Shown here in pieces: positions 47,991-56,300 of a DNA stretch of 64,000 nt. Source of the stretch: Armatimonadaceae bacterium (lineage in GTDB: Bacteria > Armatimonadota > Armatimonadia > Armatimonadales > Armatimonadaceae); NCBI GenBank assembly GCA_030447685.1, contig JAUJOK010000006.1:1-64000 (forward strand). The letters are read 5' to 3'. The position numbers and the translations under genes were made by a program. The notes under the pieces were generated by a model. That model was not told where the DNA came from and ran no database searches. It worked only from the letters and a program-made list of their open reading frames with translations. Numbering within the stretch: position 1 is the first letter of the stretch; each line of letters opens with the position of its first letter.

Positions 47991-49634
47991 ATGAACACAA
48001 CGCCGTTGCAAAAACGGGCGCGGGTGTTGACGGCGGCGGCAGGATTGGCTTTCGGGTTTTTCCTGCCTGCTGCCTCCGCGCAGCAGCAGGCCCCGAATCC
48101 GCACGCCGGACACAAGCCGGAGGCAGGCCGCAAGACCGCTCCCGCCGCCGTGCGCGCGCTGCCGCCCCTGCCCGATAACCTGCCGGGATGGATGCGTAAC
48201 AAGCAGGCCAACCATATCTTCTACAAGCGGGGGCCGTACAACCACGACATCTACAATATCCGCCCGCTGGCTTATGACCTGAACGCTGTCGCCGTGGGTC
48301 ATAGCATGGCCTACGAGGATTTAGTCACGGGGAAAGCGGATCGACTGGAAACGGCGACCTATACGCGCATCAATCAGGTTTTGAAAAACCCGCCGAAGCT
48401 GATGCCCGATGAGCGGATGATTTCGCCGACATTCGCCCGCCGCTACGGGGTGCTGGAACAGGTCTTCGACTGGACCCATATCCTGCACGCGCAGACGGTG
48501 GACGTGCTGGCGAGCACGAAGCTGACCCAAAAAGAGAAGGACGCCGAGATCGAGCGGCTCTGGGCGTTCTACTTTGAAAGCGTCCCCTACGCCATTACGC
48601 CGCTGCCGATGAACATGGCCTATCTGGACAGCCAGCCCTACAGCGGGGCGTTTAGAAAGAAATACCCGAAGGTCAATGGCCTGTTCTGGGGTTACCACTG
48701 GCTTCAGGGCGCGATGTACGACATGCTCTACAACAAAACACTGGCGCAGCAGCGGGCGGCCTACGCGGTCGTCGGCGAGCAGTACCGCAAAACGGAGCTG
48801 TACAAAACGACGCGCCCGTTCATGCCGATGTTCGCCGAGGTCAGCCCGACCTTCTCGGCGAAGTTCCCGCACATCGCCAATGCGTTCGACAACCTGCATA
48901 TGCTCCACGATATGGTCAACGACATCCTGGCTTCGGATTGGATGACCGAGCGGCAGAAGGACGAGCAGATACAGCGCGCCCTCTATCTGGTGTCGGCGCA
49001 CGCGCACCCGGACGAGAAGCCGGGGCAGGGCAAAGCGGCAAGCGGTCTGCACGACCACCGGCATCTTTCCGGAATGCCGGGCATGGGCATGATGAAAGGC
49101 GCGACCACCGAGGTGATGTACATGCCGGAGATGGGCTGGATGCGCATGGACGACTGCCATCACTGCTCCATGCCGCTTGTCGGGAGCAAGCCGGGCTTCC
49201 GTCCCGCCCAGGTCAGCGCCGACGGCTGGACGATGCGCGTGCGTTGCGCCCTGTGCGCCCGCGATATGTCGGCGGAAACCAAAGGACAGGCTATCCTGGA
49301 CCTGCCCACCGAAGACCCGGCGCGCAGCGTCGTCCTGATCTCCGACGACCAGGGCAATCTTACGCTGGCGGGAGAGCCGATGCCGGGCCTGGTCTTTCTG
49401 GAGGACGAGGGCAGCCACGCGCACTGCGATGCCTGGTCGCAGGCGTTCACGTCGCGCGCCGCCTTCGACGCTTACGTAAAGGCGAACCCCAAATACGCCG
49501 ACACCAAGCCGCTGACGCTGGCTGAGTGGTCGGAGCGCGCGGGTAAAAAACCGGACACCTATGTAAAGCCGCAGGGGCCGGTCGAGAATCCTTACGCGGA
49601 TAAGACGGCGAAGAAGGGTGCGGTGAAACGATGA
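47991..49634 (+). CDS. Large secreted protein with a C-terminal NosL-like domain
   Basis: A 547-residue protein: signal peptide (VLTAAAGLAFGFFLPAASAQ), a His-bearing linker (NPHAGHKPEAG), and a long helical domain of unknown family (residues about 60-345) rich in Tyr, His and Met (VFDWTHILHAQTVDVLAST, YHWLQGAMYDMLYNK, FDNLHMLHDMVNDIL). Then comes a His/Met-rich hinge (GLHDHRHLSGMPGMGMMKG) and a NosL-like domain from about residue 385: CHHC, CALCARDM near 420, HAHCDAW near 477, FTSRAAFDAYVKAN and KPLTLAEW. The last two motifs match the preceding gene. A copper-type role is inferred. Its TGA overlaps the start of the beta-barrel gene. Confidence 0.75.
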   Translation: MNTTPLQKRARVLTAAAGLAFGFFLPAASAQQQAPNPHAGHKPEAGRKTAPAAVRALPPLPDNLPGWMRNKQANHIFYKRGPYNHDIYNIRPLAYDLNAVAVGHSMAYEDLVTGKADRLETATYTRINQVLKNPPKLMPDERMISPTFARRYGVLEQVFDWTHILHAQTVDVLASTKLTQKEKDAEIERLWAFYFESVPYAITPLPMNMAYLDSQPYSGAFRKKYPKVNGLFWGYHWLQGAMYDMLYNKTLAQQRAAYAVVGEQYRKTELYKTTRPFMPMFAEVSPTFSAKFPHIANAFDNLHMLHDMVNDILASDWMTERQKDEQIQRALYLVSAHAHPDEKPGQGKAASGLHDHRHLSGMPGMGMMKGATTEVMYMPEMGWMRMDDCHHCSMPLVGSKPGFRPAQVSADGWTMRVRCALCARDMSAETKGQAILDLPTEDPARSVVLISDDQGNLTLAGEPMPGLVFLEDEGSHAHCDAWSQAFTSRAAFDAYVKANPKYADTKPLTLAEWSERAGKKPDTYVKPQGPVENPYADKTAKKGAVKR

Positions 49635-50515
49635 TAGGGAGAAGAAAAGCCGCCCACGCATCCTCTTTCTCCCCCTCTCCCGCAGGCGACGCTCGCCCCG
49701 CAGCGTGGGAGAGGGGGCCGGGGGGTGACGGCCAGAGGGGCTACCTCCTAACACTGCTCGCCCTGCTCTTTTTAGCCGTCCCCGCGCGGGCCGTGGATCA
49801 CAACAACATCGATGCGGGCCGTCCACTCTCGTTCGATGATGCGGAAGCGGTAGCGTACCGGGAACGCGCGCTGGAGTTCGGCATCGGCCTGCATTTTCCG
49901 CGCGGCAGTTCCGCCGGGCTGGGATTGACCGCCGAATACCTGTACGGCTTCGCCCTGAACTCGCACCTGAGCGTGGATTTCGACCCCTCTATCGGCGGGC
50001 GAACAGGCTCCGAGGACCGGCGGCTCGACATCGGCGATGTGGGTATCGGCGTGCTGCATAACTTCAACCGCGAATACGGCGGCACGCCCGCCCTATCCCT
50101 GCGCGGCGATGTATTCCTGCCCACGGGACGCGGCAGCAGCAACACGGAGTTCCGTTTGCGCGGGATTTTAAGCAAAGCGGCGCGGCAGTACGACCGGCTG
50201 CATGTGAACGTGGACTTAGGTATATCTTCCCGCCCGGAAAGCGGGCAGCGGCGCTTCCGCCCCGGCGTTACCCTGGGCTATACCGTGCCGCTCGGTTATC
50301 CCACCCGTTTCGACCGCACCGGACTGGCGGAAATATCGCTGCAAAGCGCGGAGGAAAGCGGCAAAGGCCCGGCGCTGTCGGTCGGGGCGGGAATGCGCCA
50401 GCAAGTGACCGTGCGCTCGGTGATGGATGTGGGCGTGCAGTCGGATGTGGCCGGATTTCACGGGGCGGAGCGCGAAGCGCTGCGTGTCGTCGCCGGTTAC
50501 TCGACGGCTTTTTGA
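49631..50515 (+). CDS. Outer-membrane beta-barrel (transporter-like) protein
   Basis: A 294-residue protein. The signal peptide is YLLTLLALLFLAVPARAVDH, near residues 37-56, preceded by an unusual 36-residue extension encoded by a G/C hairpin repeat (49,671-49,717). The mature protein is made of amphipathic strands (GIGLHFPRGSSAGLGLTAEY, GVLHNFNREYGGTPALSLRG, FRPGVTLGYTVPLGYPTRF) ending VVAGYSTAF with the C-terminal Phe typical of barrels. It resembles outer-membrane transporters of the phenol-degradation MetA type only in overall form. The ATG overlaps the upstream stop (ATGA). Analogous to the barrel frame at 24,310. Confidence 0.75.
   Translation: MIGRRKAAHASSFSPSPAGDARPAAWERGPGGDGQRGYLLTLLALLFLAVPARAVDHNNIDAGRPLSFDDAEAVAYRERALEFGIGLHFPRGSSAGLGLTAEYLYGFALNSHLSVDFDPSIGGRTGSEDRRLDIGDVGIGVLHNFNREYGGTPALSLRGDVFLPTGRGSSNTEFRLRGILSKAARQYDRLHVNVDLGISSRPESGQRRFRPGVTLGYTVPLGYPTRFDRTGLAEISLQSAEESGKGPALSVGAGMRQQVTVRSVMDVGVQSDVAGFHGAEREALRVVAGYSTAF
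49671..49717. repeat. G/C hairpin repeat inside the beta-barrel gene
   Basis: CCCCCTCTCCC at 49,671-49,681 pairs with GGGAGAGGGGG at 49,707-49,717. It is translated as part of an N-terminal extension (SPSPAGDARPAAWERGPGG). Similar hairpins at 104-148 and about 38,860 are intergenic, so this copy has probably been inserted at the 5' end of the gene. Confidence 0.7.
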
Positions 50516-50527
50516 AAAGGAATGATT

Positions 50528-50932
50528 ATGAAACGAAATAGTATGACCAGACTATCCCTGACTCTGGCGGCTGTGGCTGCCACGGTATCGCTCGCAGTGG
50601 GCACGCCCTCGGTCAAGGGGCAGAAAAAAGAGACGGAGCGGACTGTCTTCCTGACGCCGGGCGGGATGTACACGAAAGCCGACATCAAGGCCAACGGCGG
50701 AAAGACGGTATCGGAGAAGTACCCGGACTTCATGCCGTCGCACGATGCCAATCCGAAGCGGGGCGAAATCCTTTGCCCGATCAGCAAAACCAAAGCCAAC
50801 CCGAAGCTCACCTGGATTGTCGGCGGTAAAACGTACCGGTTCTGCTGCCCGCCCTGCATCACCGAGTTCGTCGCCAAAGCCAAGAAGAATCCGAAGGCGA
50901 TAAAACCGCCGCAGGCCTACGTCAAAAAATAG
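50528..50932 (+). CDS. Secreted YHS/TRASH-type metal-binding protein
   Basis: A 134-residue protein with a signal peptide (LTLAAVAATVSLAVG) and a single metal-type domain: GEILCPISKTKANPKLTWIV, then GKTYRFCCPPCITEFVAKAK. The single Cys followed by an FCCPPC cluster matches the modules at 12,269-12,847 and the N-terminus of 25,047-25,733. It starts 12 bp after the barrel gene with an AAGGA-type site and probably belongs to the same transcript. Likely a periplasmic metal carrier. Confidence 0.85.
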   Translation: MKRNSMTRLSLTLAAVAATVSLAVGTPSVKGQKKETERTVFLTPGGMYTKADIKANGGKTVSEKYPDFMPSHDANPKRGEILCPISKTKANPKLTWIVGGKTYRFCCPPCITEFVAKAKKNPKAIKPPQAYVKK

Positions 50933-50944
50933 GACGTCCTGCTT

Positions 50945-51331
50945 ATGTTCGGTGGATTGGCGAATCTGGTGGCGGCGGCGCACGGCCTAATCGCCGCCTT
51001 TATTCTGGTGAGCGCGCTCGCCGCCGTTGTGGGCCGCCTCCACCGTCACCGGCGCTGGGAGATAGCTTTCTACCTATTGCTCGCGCCGGTGATTCTCTTT
51101 GATTTCCTCCCTGACGGCTGTCCGGTAACGGTCTGGGAGAACCATCTGCGCGAACTGGACCGGCCCGGCTCCGGCTATCGCGACTCCTTTATCGCGCACT
51201 ATCTGCCGTTCGTGCCGATGCACTTGTACAACTACTTCATCGTTGCCCTGGTCGTCGCCGCGATCCTGGCCGCGCCGTTCTGGCGCTGGCAGGATCGGCG
51301 GCGCAGCGGCGGCGTCAGGGCGCAGCAGTGA
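50945..51331 (+). CDS. DUF2784-like inner-membrane protein
   Basis: A 128-residue protein with three or four hydrophobic segments (AAAHGLIAAFILVSALAAVV, IAFYLLLAPVILFDFL, MHLYNYFIVALVVAAILAAP). The CPVTVWENHLRE motif between segments 2 and 3 is the hallmark of DUF2784. Function unknown. It begins 12 bp after the YHS gene and is the last gene of the metal-type cluster. Its 3' end overlaps the convergent lipoprotein gene by 17 bp. Confidence 0.8.
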   Translation: MFGGLANLVAAAHGLIAAFILVSALAAVVGRLHRHRRWEIAFYLLLAPVILFDFLPDGCPVTVWENHLRELDRPGSGYRDSFIAHYLPFVPMHLYNYFIVALVVAAILAAPFWRWQDRRRSGGVRAQQ

Positions 51332-52325
51332 TGGTGATGGGAAACGGCGGGCTTGCCACGGAACTATTGTGGGTGACGGTGATGCTGGTCGTTCCCACTG
51401 CCTTGCCCCCTACCGTCACCGCGTTGTCGTTGTCTGTCGCGGGCAGTATCTCCACGGAAGCCGGGTCCGCCGCCTGCCAGGTCAGGCTGTTCGGCGCGAC
51501 CGCCACCTGCTGATTTCCCGAAAAAGCGCGGGCGATCAGCGTGATGGGCAGGCGGTCCCTGGTAAGCGTACTGGCGGTGCCCTGAATCTCCAGGCGGGTA
51601 ATCGCGGGCGTGGGAGGCGCGGCGGCGGTAAACGTGACCGTCAGCGGCGGGCTGGTCAGATTGTCCTTGTACTGGACGGTGACATCGGTAGTTCCTGCCG
51701 CGCTGCCGCGCAGCGCCGCCGCGTCATTGCTGGAGGGCACCGCTTCAAAGGCGGCCACGGCGGCATTGGCGATGCGGAAGCGGAGTTCGCCCGGCCCCAC
51801 CGTCACCGGCTGATCGTTGACGTAAACGCGGGCAATCAGAGTGATGGTGCTGCCGACCCTCGCGGCGGGCGCCGAAGCGTAGAGTTCGACCCGGTTCGGC
51901 CCCGGCGGCGGCACGTTATCCTGCGTGATGGTAACGACGAACGGCTCGCTCGCAAACACGCCCCGGTGCCGCACCCGAACCGTTGCCGTTCCCACAGCAA
52001 GGCCCGTGATGGTTGCGGCAGCCTGGTTCTGGCTTACCGTCAGCCGCGCCTTCTGCGGGTCCGAAATCTCCCAGGTCAGATCGGCGGGGGCCACGGAAAC
52101 CGGCGTATTCCCGGCAAAAGCCTGCACGGTCAGGGTAACGGACTGCCCGATGGCGACGCTGCTCCCCGCCGAACTCTGGATAACGATTCGGGAGATAACG
52201 CCGGAGGGTCCGTTGCCGTTCCCACCGCCGCCGCCGCCGCCGCCGCATCCGCTGATAAGGCCCATGAGAGCCGCCAAAACTGCCGCCAAAAACAATCGCC
52301 TCATTTGTCGTGTCCTTACCCGCAT
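51315..52325 (-). CDS. Ig-like-domain lipoprotein
   Basis: A 336-residue protein with a lipoprotein signal (LAAVLAALMGLISGCGGGGG, lipobox LISGC) followed by three or four bacterial Ig-like (Big) domains of about 90 residues, each with T-L-T-V/I-x-A and a VGTATVRVRHRG or AGTTDVTVQYKD strand. Probably surface-exposed on the outer membrane. The start is taken at ATG 52,325 in front of the complete signal. The frame extends another 123 nt upstream only because that segment is a tandem copy, so 52,448 is not the real start. Confidence 0.78.
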   Translation of the reverse strand: MRVRTRQMRRLFLAAVLAALMGLISGCGGGGGGGGNGNGPSGVISRIVIQSSAGSSVAIGQSVTLTVQAFAGNTPVSVAPADLTWEISDPQKARLTVSQNQAAATITGLAVGTATVRVRHRGVFASEPFVVTITQDNVPPPGPNRVELYASAPAARVGSTITLIARVYVNDQPVTVGPGELRFRIANAAVAAFEAVPSSNDAAALRGSAAGTTDVTVQYKDNLTSPPLTVTFTAAAPPTPAITRLEIQGTASTLTRDRLPITLIARAFSGNQQVAVAPNSLTWQAADPASVEILPATDNDNAVTVGGKAVGTTSITVTHNSSVASPPFPITITAAP

Positions 52326-52472
52326 CAGTGTTCCAGTTGACGTATGCGCTGGTCCAGACTCGCGCCATCTCGTTGATGAGAGCTTGTTCTGCGCCTTACT
52401 CGCTGCCGCCAAAAACAATCGCCTCATTTGTCGTGTCCTTACCCGCATCAGCGTTCCAGTTGACGAATGCGC
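52282..52472. repeat. 123-bp-period duplication joining two gene ends
   Basis: GCCGCCAAAAACAATCGCCT at 52,282 recurs at 52,405. Each copy (about 68 bp) carries the 5' end of the Ig-lipoprotein gene plus the last codons of the upstream coiled-coil gene. The 55 bp between copies is a degraded piece of the coiled-coil gene's 3' end (GCTTGTTCTGCGCCTTACTC against GCTTGTTCTGCGCTTCCCGA). Confidence 0.8.
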
Positions 52473-54202
52473 TGTTCCAGATCGGCAATGTCCTGCGCCA
52501 TCTGATTTAGCTGCCGTATCTTCTGGTTCAGCTTGTTCTGCGCTTCCCGATGCGTGGCGGCATCGTTCCTGTAATCGTTCTCGTCACTTTGCAGTTGGGC
52601 GACCTTTCGGTTGTAGGCCGCCACGGCGGCGGCATCGCTCCGGTTGATACCGGCGGCCTCGTTCTTGGCCTGGCGGAACACGTTATCCAGCTTCGCGCTG
52701 CGGTCGTCCAGCACGTCCGCCTGCTTTTGCCAGGCCGCTCTCTCCTCGTCCACCTGCTGCTTCAAGGCGTCGCGCTGCTGCCTCATCGTATCGCGCTCAC
52801 TGCGAAGCTGCGCTAACTGCGGGTTGACCGTCGGCGTCGTCACTGGCGGGCGCGATGGCTGCGGATTGGACGGCGGCGGCGTCACCGGATTGGACGGCGG
52901 ACGCGACGGCGTAGACACCGGCGGGCGCGGGTTCTGCGGCTGCGGTCGCGTCGCCGCTGGCGGGCGGGGGTTCTGCGGCTGCGGCACCGGCGGGCGAGCG
53001 GGCGGGATCGTCGGCAGCGCGGCAGGCGTCCTGCTGCCTCCTCCGCCTCCACCGCCACCACTGCCACTGCCGCCCCCACCCATCGGCGGTATTGGCTGAA
53101 GCGGCGACGGCGCGCCGCCGCGCGTATTTCCCTGAGCCGTCTGCACCGCATCCACGGGAATATTGATAGTGCCTGCCGGGAAGGCGCGGCCATCAGGCAT
53201 CGCGACGACGACTGGAAGCTGGCCGTCGCCCGCTTCTCGGGGGATGCGAACGCGAATGCGGTCCGGCTTCCAGCCCATCAGCGTGCCCTGCTCCCCGCCG
53301 ACCAGGACCGTGCCGGGGTCCTGCCCCAGCGCCTTGACCGGATCACGGATGGTAAACTCCGCGCCGCGCTTGACGGTGCCGCCCGCCAGGGGTCGGGGGT
53401 CTTTCACGGCGACGGCGGCCCACCCGACCTGAACCTCGGTTTTACACTTATATTTGGGCATGAGCGGCCCCAGAAAAGGCAGAAGGCCGACGCGCTGCAC
53501 GGAAAGCCTTATCTTCTGCTGATCGTACTGCTTGGGAACCGTGAAGGTCAGGTACTGGCGATTGTTTACCGAAATGCGGGTCAGCAGGTTGCGCGCCTCG
53601 GCATTGAGCACATTTTCCGCGCCGCGCGGCCTGCCCAGCTTCGCCTCCACCGCATCCTTGTCGTTGATCAAAACCCGCGCGCCCTGCAGGAATTTACCGG
53701 CGACGGTCAACTGCCCATCGGCGGCGACCCGGGAGGACAACGGCTCCGCGATAACACTGCCCCGCCACACGTTCTCGAACATCAGCACGGCCAGGTTAAA
53801 GGCGACAACCAACGCGATCAGACCCAGCAGCAGGCCCTTGCCATTCTGCACCAGCGCGCCGAAAAAGCCGGTCAGCGTTGCGGGAATGGGAGGGCGGCAG
53901 TAGATGACCGCCCGCTCGGACGGCGCGGGGCGCACGTCGCCCGATTCCGACGCTACCACAGACCCCACTCCCGATGCGGGCACCAGTCGCCGGGTTCCGG
54001 CGGCGGCACGGAGACACGCACCGTGGCCGGTTCCAGCAGCAGGTCTTTGCTGCGTCCGGGCCGCAGGTCGCAGTACAGCCAGTCGTTGCCCTCGTTCCCC
54101 CACCGTGCCCTCGGCGGCGGGCTGCTGGGCACGGCAGCCCGGCACGACCTCGATAACGGGATGCAACAGCTTCATAGTAGCGGGAACCTCATGCGGCAGC
54201 AA
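52448..54202 (-). CDS. Membrane-anchored protein with proline-rich linker and coiled coil
   Basis: Up to 584 residues. One transmembrane helix (KGLLLGLIALVVAFNLAVLM, about residues 123-142), two beta domains (LTVAGKFLQGARVLINDKDA and GTVLVGGEQGTLMGWKPDRI), a Gly run and a long Pro/Arg/Asn linker (PQPQNPRPPAATRPQPQNPR), then a C-terminal coiled coil (LRSERDTMRQQRDALKQQVD). No known family. The first 95 residues are doubtful: another frame at 54,000-54,110 reads GNDWLYCDLRPGRSKDLLLE sensibly, so a frameshift near 53,960-54,110 is likely and the real start is unresolved. Confidence 0.6.
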   Translation of the reverse strand: MLPHEVPATMKLLHPVIEVVPGCRAQQPAAEGTVGERGQRLAVLRPAARTQQRPAAGTGHGACLRAAAGTRRLVPASGVGSVVASESGDVRPAPSERAVIYCRPPIPATLTGFFGALVQNGKGLLLGLIALVVAFNLAVLMFENVWRGSVIAEPLSSRVAADGQLTVAGKFLQGARVLINDKDAVEAKLGRPRGAENVLNAEARNLLTRISVNNRQYLTFTVPKQYDQQKIRLSVQRVGLLPFLGPLMPKYKCKTEVQVGWAAVAVKDPRPLAGGTVKRGAEFTIRDPVKALGQDPGTVLVGGEQGTLMGWKPDRIRVRIPREAGDGQLPVVVAMPDGRAFPAGTINIPVDAVQTAQGNTRGGAPSPLQPIPPMGGGGSGSGGGGGGGGSRTPAALPTIPPARPPVPQPQNPRPPAATRPQPQNPRPPVSTPSRPPSNPVTPPPSNPQPSRPPVTTPTVNPQLAQLRSERDTMRQQRDALKQQVDEERAAWQKQADVLDDRSAKLDNVFRQAKNEAAGINRSDAAAVAAYNRKVAQLQSDENDYRNDAATHREAQNKLNQKIRQLNQMAQDIADLEQRIRQLER

Positions 54203-54309
54203 ACCTGGCGCTTGCTTGCGTGGAACCTATTTTCGCGATGAATGGGGAATTATCCTGCGAATGACTGCCTGTCCGCCGTGTGAGATTTTTCGCTGCTGCC
54301 GGGATTTGC

Positions 54310-55249
54310 TCAGGCCCGAGCCGTTTCCGTAACCGCCGCCGTTGTGCCTTCGAGTTTCGGTTTATCGGGGTCGAGCGAGGGGATGGCGGTAAGAAGACGC
54401 TTGGTGTACTCCTCGCGCGGGTTATCGAAGACTTCGTCCACGGTGCCGCGCTCGACGATCTTACCGTTTTCCATCACCACGACGGCATCGGCCAGATATT
54501 CCACGACGCCGAGGTTGTGGGTGATGAAAAGATAGGTCAGGCCGCGCTCGCGCTGCAAGCGGCGCAGCAGGTTGAGTATCTGGCTCTGGATCGAGACATC
54601 GAGCGCGCTGGTCGGTTCGTCCAGAACGATAAAGGACGGGTCGACCGACAACGCGCGGGCGATGGCGATACGCTGGCGCTGTCCGCCGGAAAACTCGTGC
54701 GGATAGCGATCCAGCGCCTCCGGGGGCATACCGACCTGCTTGAGCAGGGCCAGGCATCGCTCCTCGCGCTCCGCCGCCGACCCGCCCATGCGGTGCACGA
54801 TCATCCCCTCGGTCAGCGTTTCGCGCACGGTCATGCGGGCGTTCAGGGAGGCGTAGGGGTCCTGGAAGACGCGTTTCGCGCACGGTCATGCGGGCGTTCA
54901 GGGAGGCGTAGGGGTCCTGGAAGACGACCTGCATCTCGCGCCGCAGGGCGCGGCGCTCCCCCCCGCTGCGCGCCGAAAACGGCTTGCCCTGGTACAGAAT
55001 CTCGCCGTCCGTGGGTTCAAGCAGGTCGAGCAGCATCAGGCTGACGGTGGATTTGCCGGAGCCGGATTCGCCGACAAGCGCGACAGTGGTGCCGCGCGGC
55101 ACATCGAAGGAGACATCATCCACCGCCCTTTTATAAGCGCGCGGCGCGAACAGTCCTTTGCGCAGCGGAAAGTATTTCTTCAGGCCGCGCACCGAAACCA
55201 GCGGCGCTTCACCGTCCTTGGCCCAGGGATTCGCAGGGGTTGCTGTCAT
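54310..55249 (-). pseudogene. OppF-type ABC ATPase disrupted by a 55-bp tandem duplication
   Basis: The frame from ATG 55,249 encodes the N-terminal half of an oligopeptide ABC ATPase: VALVGESGSGKSTVSLMLLD (Walker A) and VVFQDPYASLNARMTVRET (Q-loop), then goes out of frame at the duplication (54,817-54,926). The other half continues in the frame 54,834-54,310: EFSGGQRQRIAIARALSVDP (signature), FIVLDEPTSALDVSIQSQIL (Walker B) and THNLGVVEYLADAVVVMENG. Removing one 55-bp copy restores a normal gene. Without a repaired copy the transporter would lack one ATPase. Its ATG overlaps the OppD stop. Confidence 0.88.
54817..54926. repeat. Perfect 55-bp tandem duplication inside the OppF-type gene
   Basis: The unit CGTTTCGCGCACGGTCATGC... 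to ...CCTGGAAGACG occupies 54,817-54,871 and again 54,872-54,926. Fifty-five is not a multiple of three, so it shifts the frame. The copies look identical. Confidence 0.92.
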
Positions 55250-56298
55250 CGCGCCGCCTCCACGGTCGGGTCCGGGGCGACCGGCTCTTTGGCAATCGGC
55301 GCGGCTCCACGCGCGGGCCTGTCAGCGATCTCCGGGTCGTACAGATGGCAGCGAACAGGCCTATCCGAGTCGGCGGGATGGTACTTGGGCGGAACCTGAG
55401 CGCAGGTGTCCCAGCGGTACGCGCAGCGCGGCTCGAAGCGGCAGGCGGGCGGCCACGCGGTCGGCGGGGGCACGATACCTTCCAGTGTCGCCAGATCCTG
55501 GCCGCGCCGCCCGCGCGCGGGCAGACTGGCGAACAGGCCGCGCGCGTAGGGATGGCGCGGCTCGTGGAAGATGGCGGACGTCGGGCCATATTCGACGATC
55601 TGCCCGGCGTACATCACCGCTACCTCCTCGGAGGTCTCGGCGACAATCCCGAGGTCATGGGTTATCAGCAGCACGCCCATGTTCTGCTCGCGCTGAAGGT
55701 CGCGAATCAGGGCAAGAATCTGCGCCTGCACGGTCACGTCGAGCGCCGTCGTCGGTTCGTCGGCGATCAGCAGTTTCGGCTCGTTGGACAGCGCAATCGC
55801 GATCATGACGCGCTGGCGCATCCCCCCGGAAAGCTCGTGCGGGTACTGGCGCAGCGCCTGCGCGGGGTCCTGCAAACCGACACGCGCCAGCAAATCTTTA
55901 GCGCGCTGCCGTGCCTGCGCTCCGGTAAACTTGCCGTGCATAGTCATCGCCTCAACCAACTGATAACCGATGGTGAAGGTCGGATTCAGGCTGGTCATCG
56001 GCTCCTGAAAGATCATCGCGATGTCGTCGCCGCGCACGCGCCGCATCTGGTCCCAGGTTAAATCTAAAAGGTCGCGTCCCTCAAACAGAATGCGCCCGCC
56101 CTCGATATAGCCCGCCGGCTCCGGCACCAGTTGAAGCAGCGAAAGCGCGGTGATGGACTTGCCGCAGCCCGATTCGCCGACAATCGCCAGTGTCTTCCCC
56201 TGCTCCACCTGGAAGCTGACACCGTCCACGGCTTTGGCGATGCCGCGCGGGGTGTGGAAATAGGTCCGCAGGTTCTCGACCTGGAGTAGTGGCGGCAT
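55246..56298 (-). CDS. oppD: Oligopeptide ABC transporter ATPase, OppD type
   Basis: A 350-residue ATPase. Walker A is AIVGESGCGKSITALSLLQL (about residues 38-57), the Q-loop IFQEPMTSLNP, the signature LSGGMRQRVMIAIAL, Walker B LLIADEPTTALDV and the H-loop LITHDLGIVAE. The C-terminal oligopeptide domain has HEPRHPYARGLFASLP and a Cys-bearing segment CRFEPRCAYRWDTCAQVPPK, close to the CPFAPRCP...C motif of OppD/DppD that can hold an iron-sulfur cluster. Energises peptide or opine-like import. Its start is 3 bp after the permease stop and its stop overlaps OppF. Confidence 0.9.
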   Translation of the reverse strand: MPPLLQVENLRTYFHTPRGIAKAVDGVSFQVEQGKTLAIVGESGCGKSITALSLLQLVPEPAGYIEGGRILFEGRDLLDLTWDQMRRVRGDDIAMIFQEPMTSLNPTFTIGYQLVEAMTMHGKFTGAQARQRAKDLLARVGLQDPAQALRQYPHELSGGMRQRVMIAIALSNEPKLLIADEPTTALDVTVQAQILALIRDLQREQNMGVLLITHDLGIVAETSEEVAVMYAGQIVEYGPTSAIFHEPRHPYARGLFASLPARGRRGQDLATLEGIVPPPTAWPPACRFEPRCAYRWDTCAQVPPKYHPADSDRPVRCHLYDPEIADRPARGAAPIAKEPVAPDPTVEAAR

Positions 56299-56300
56299 CG

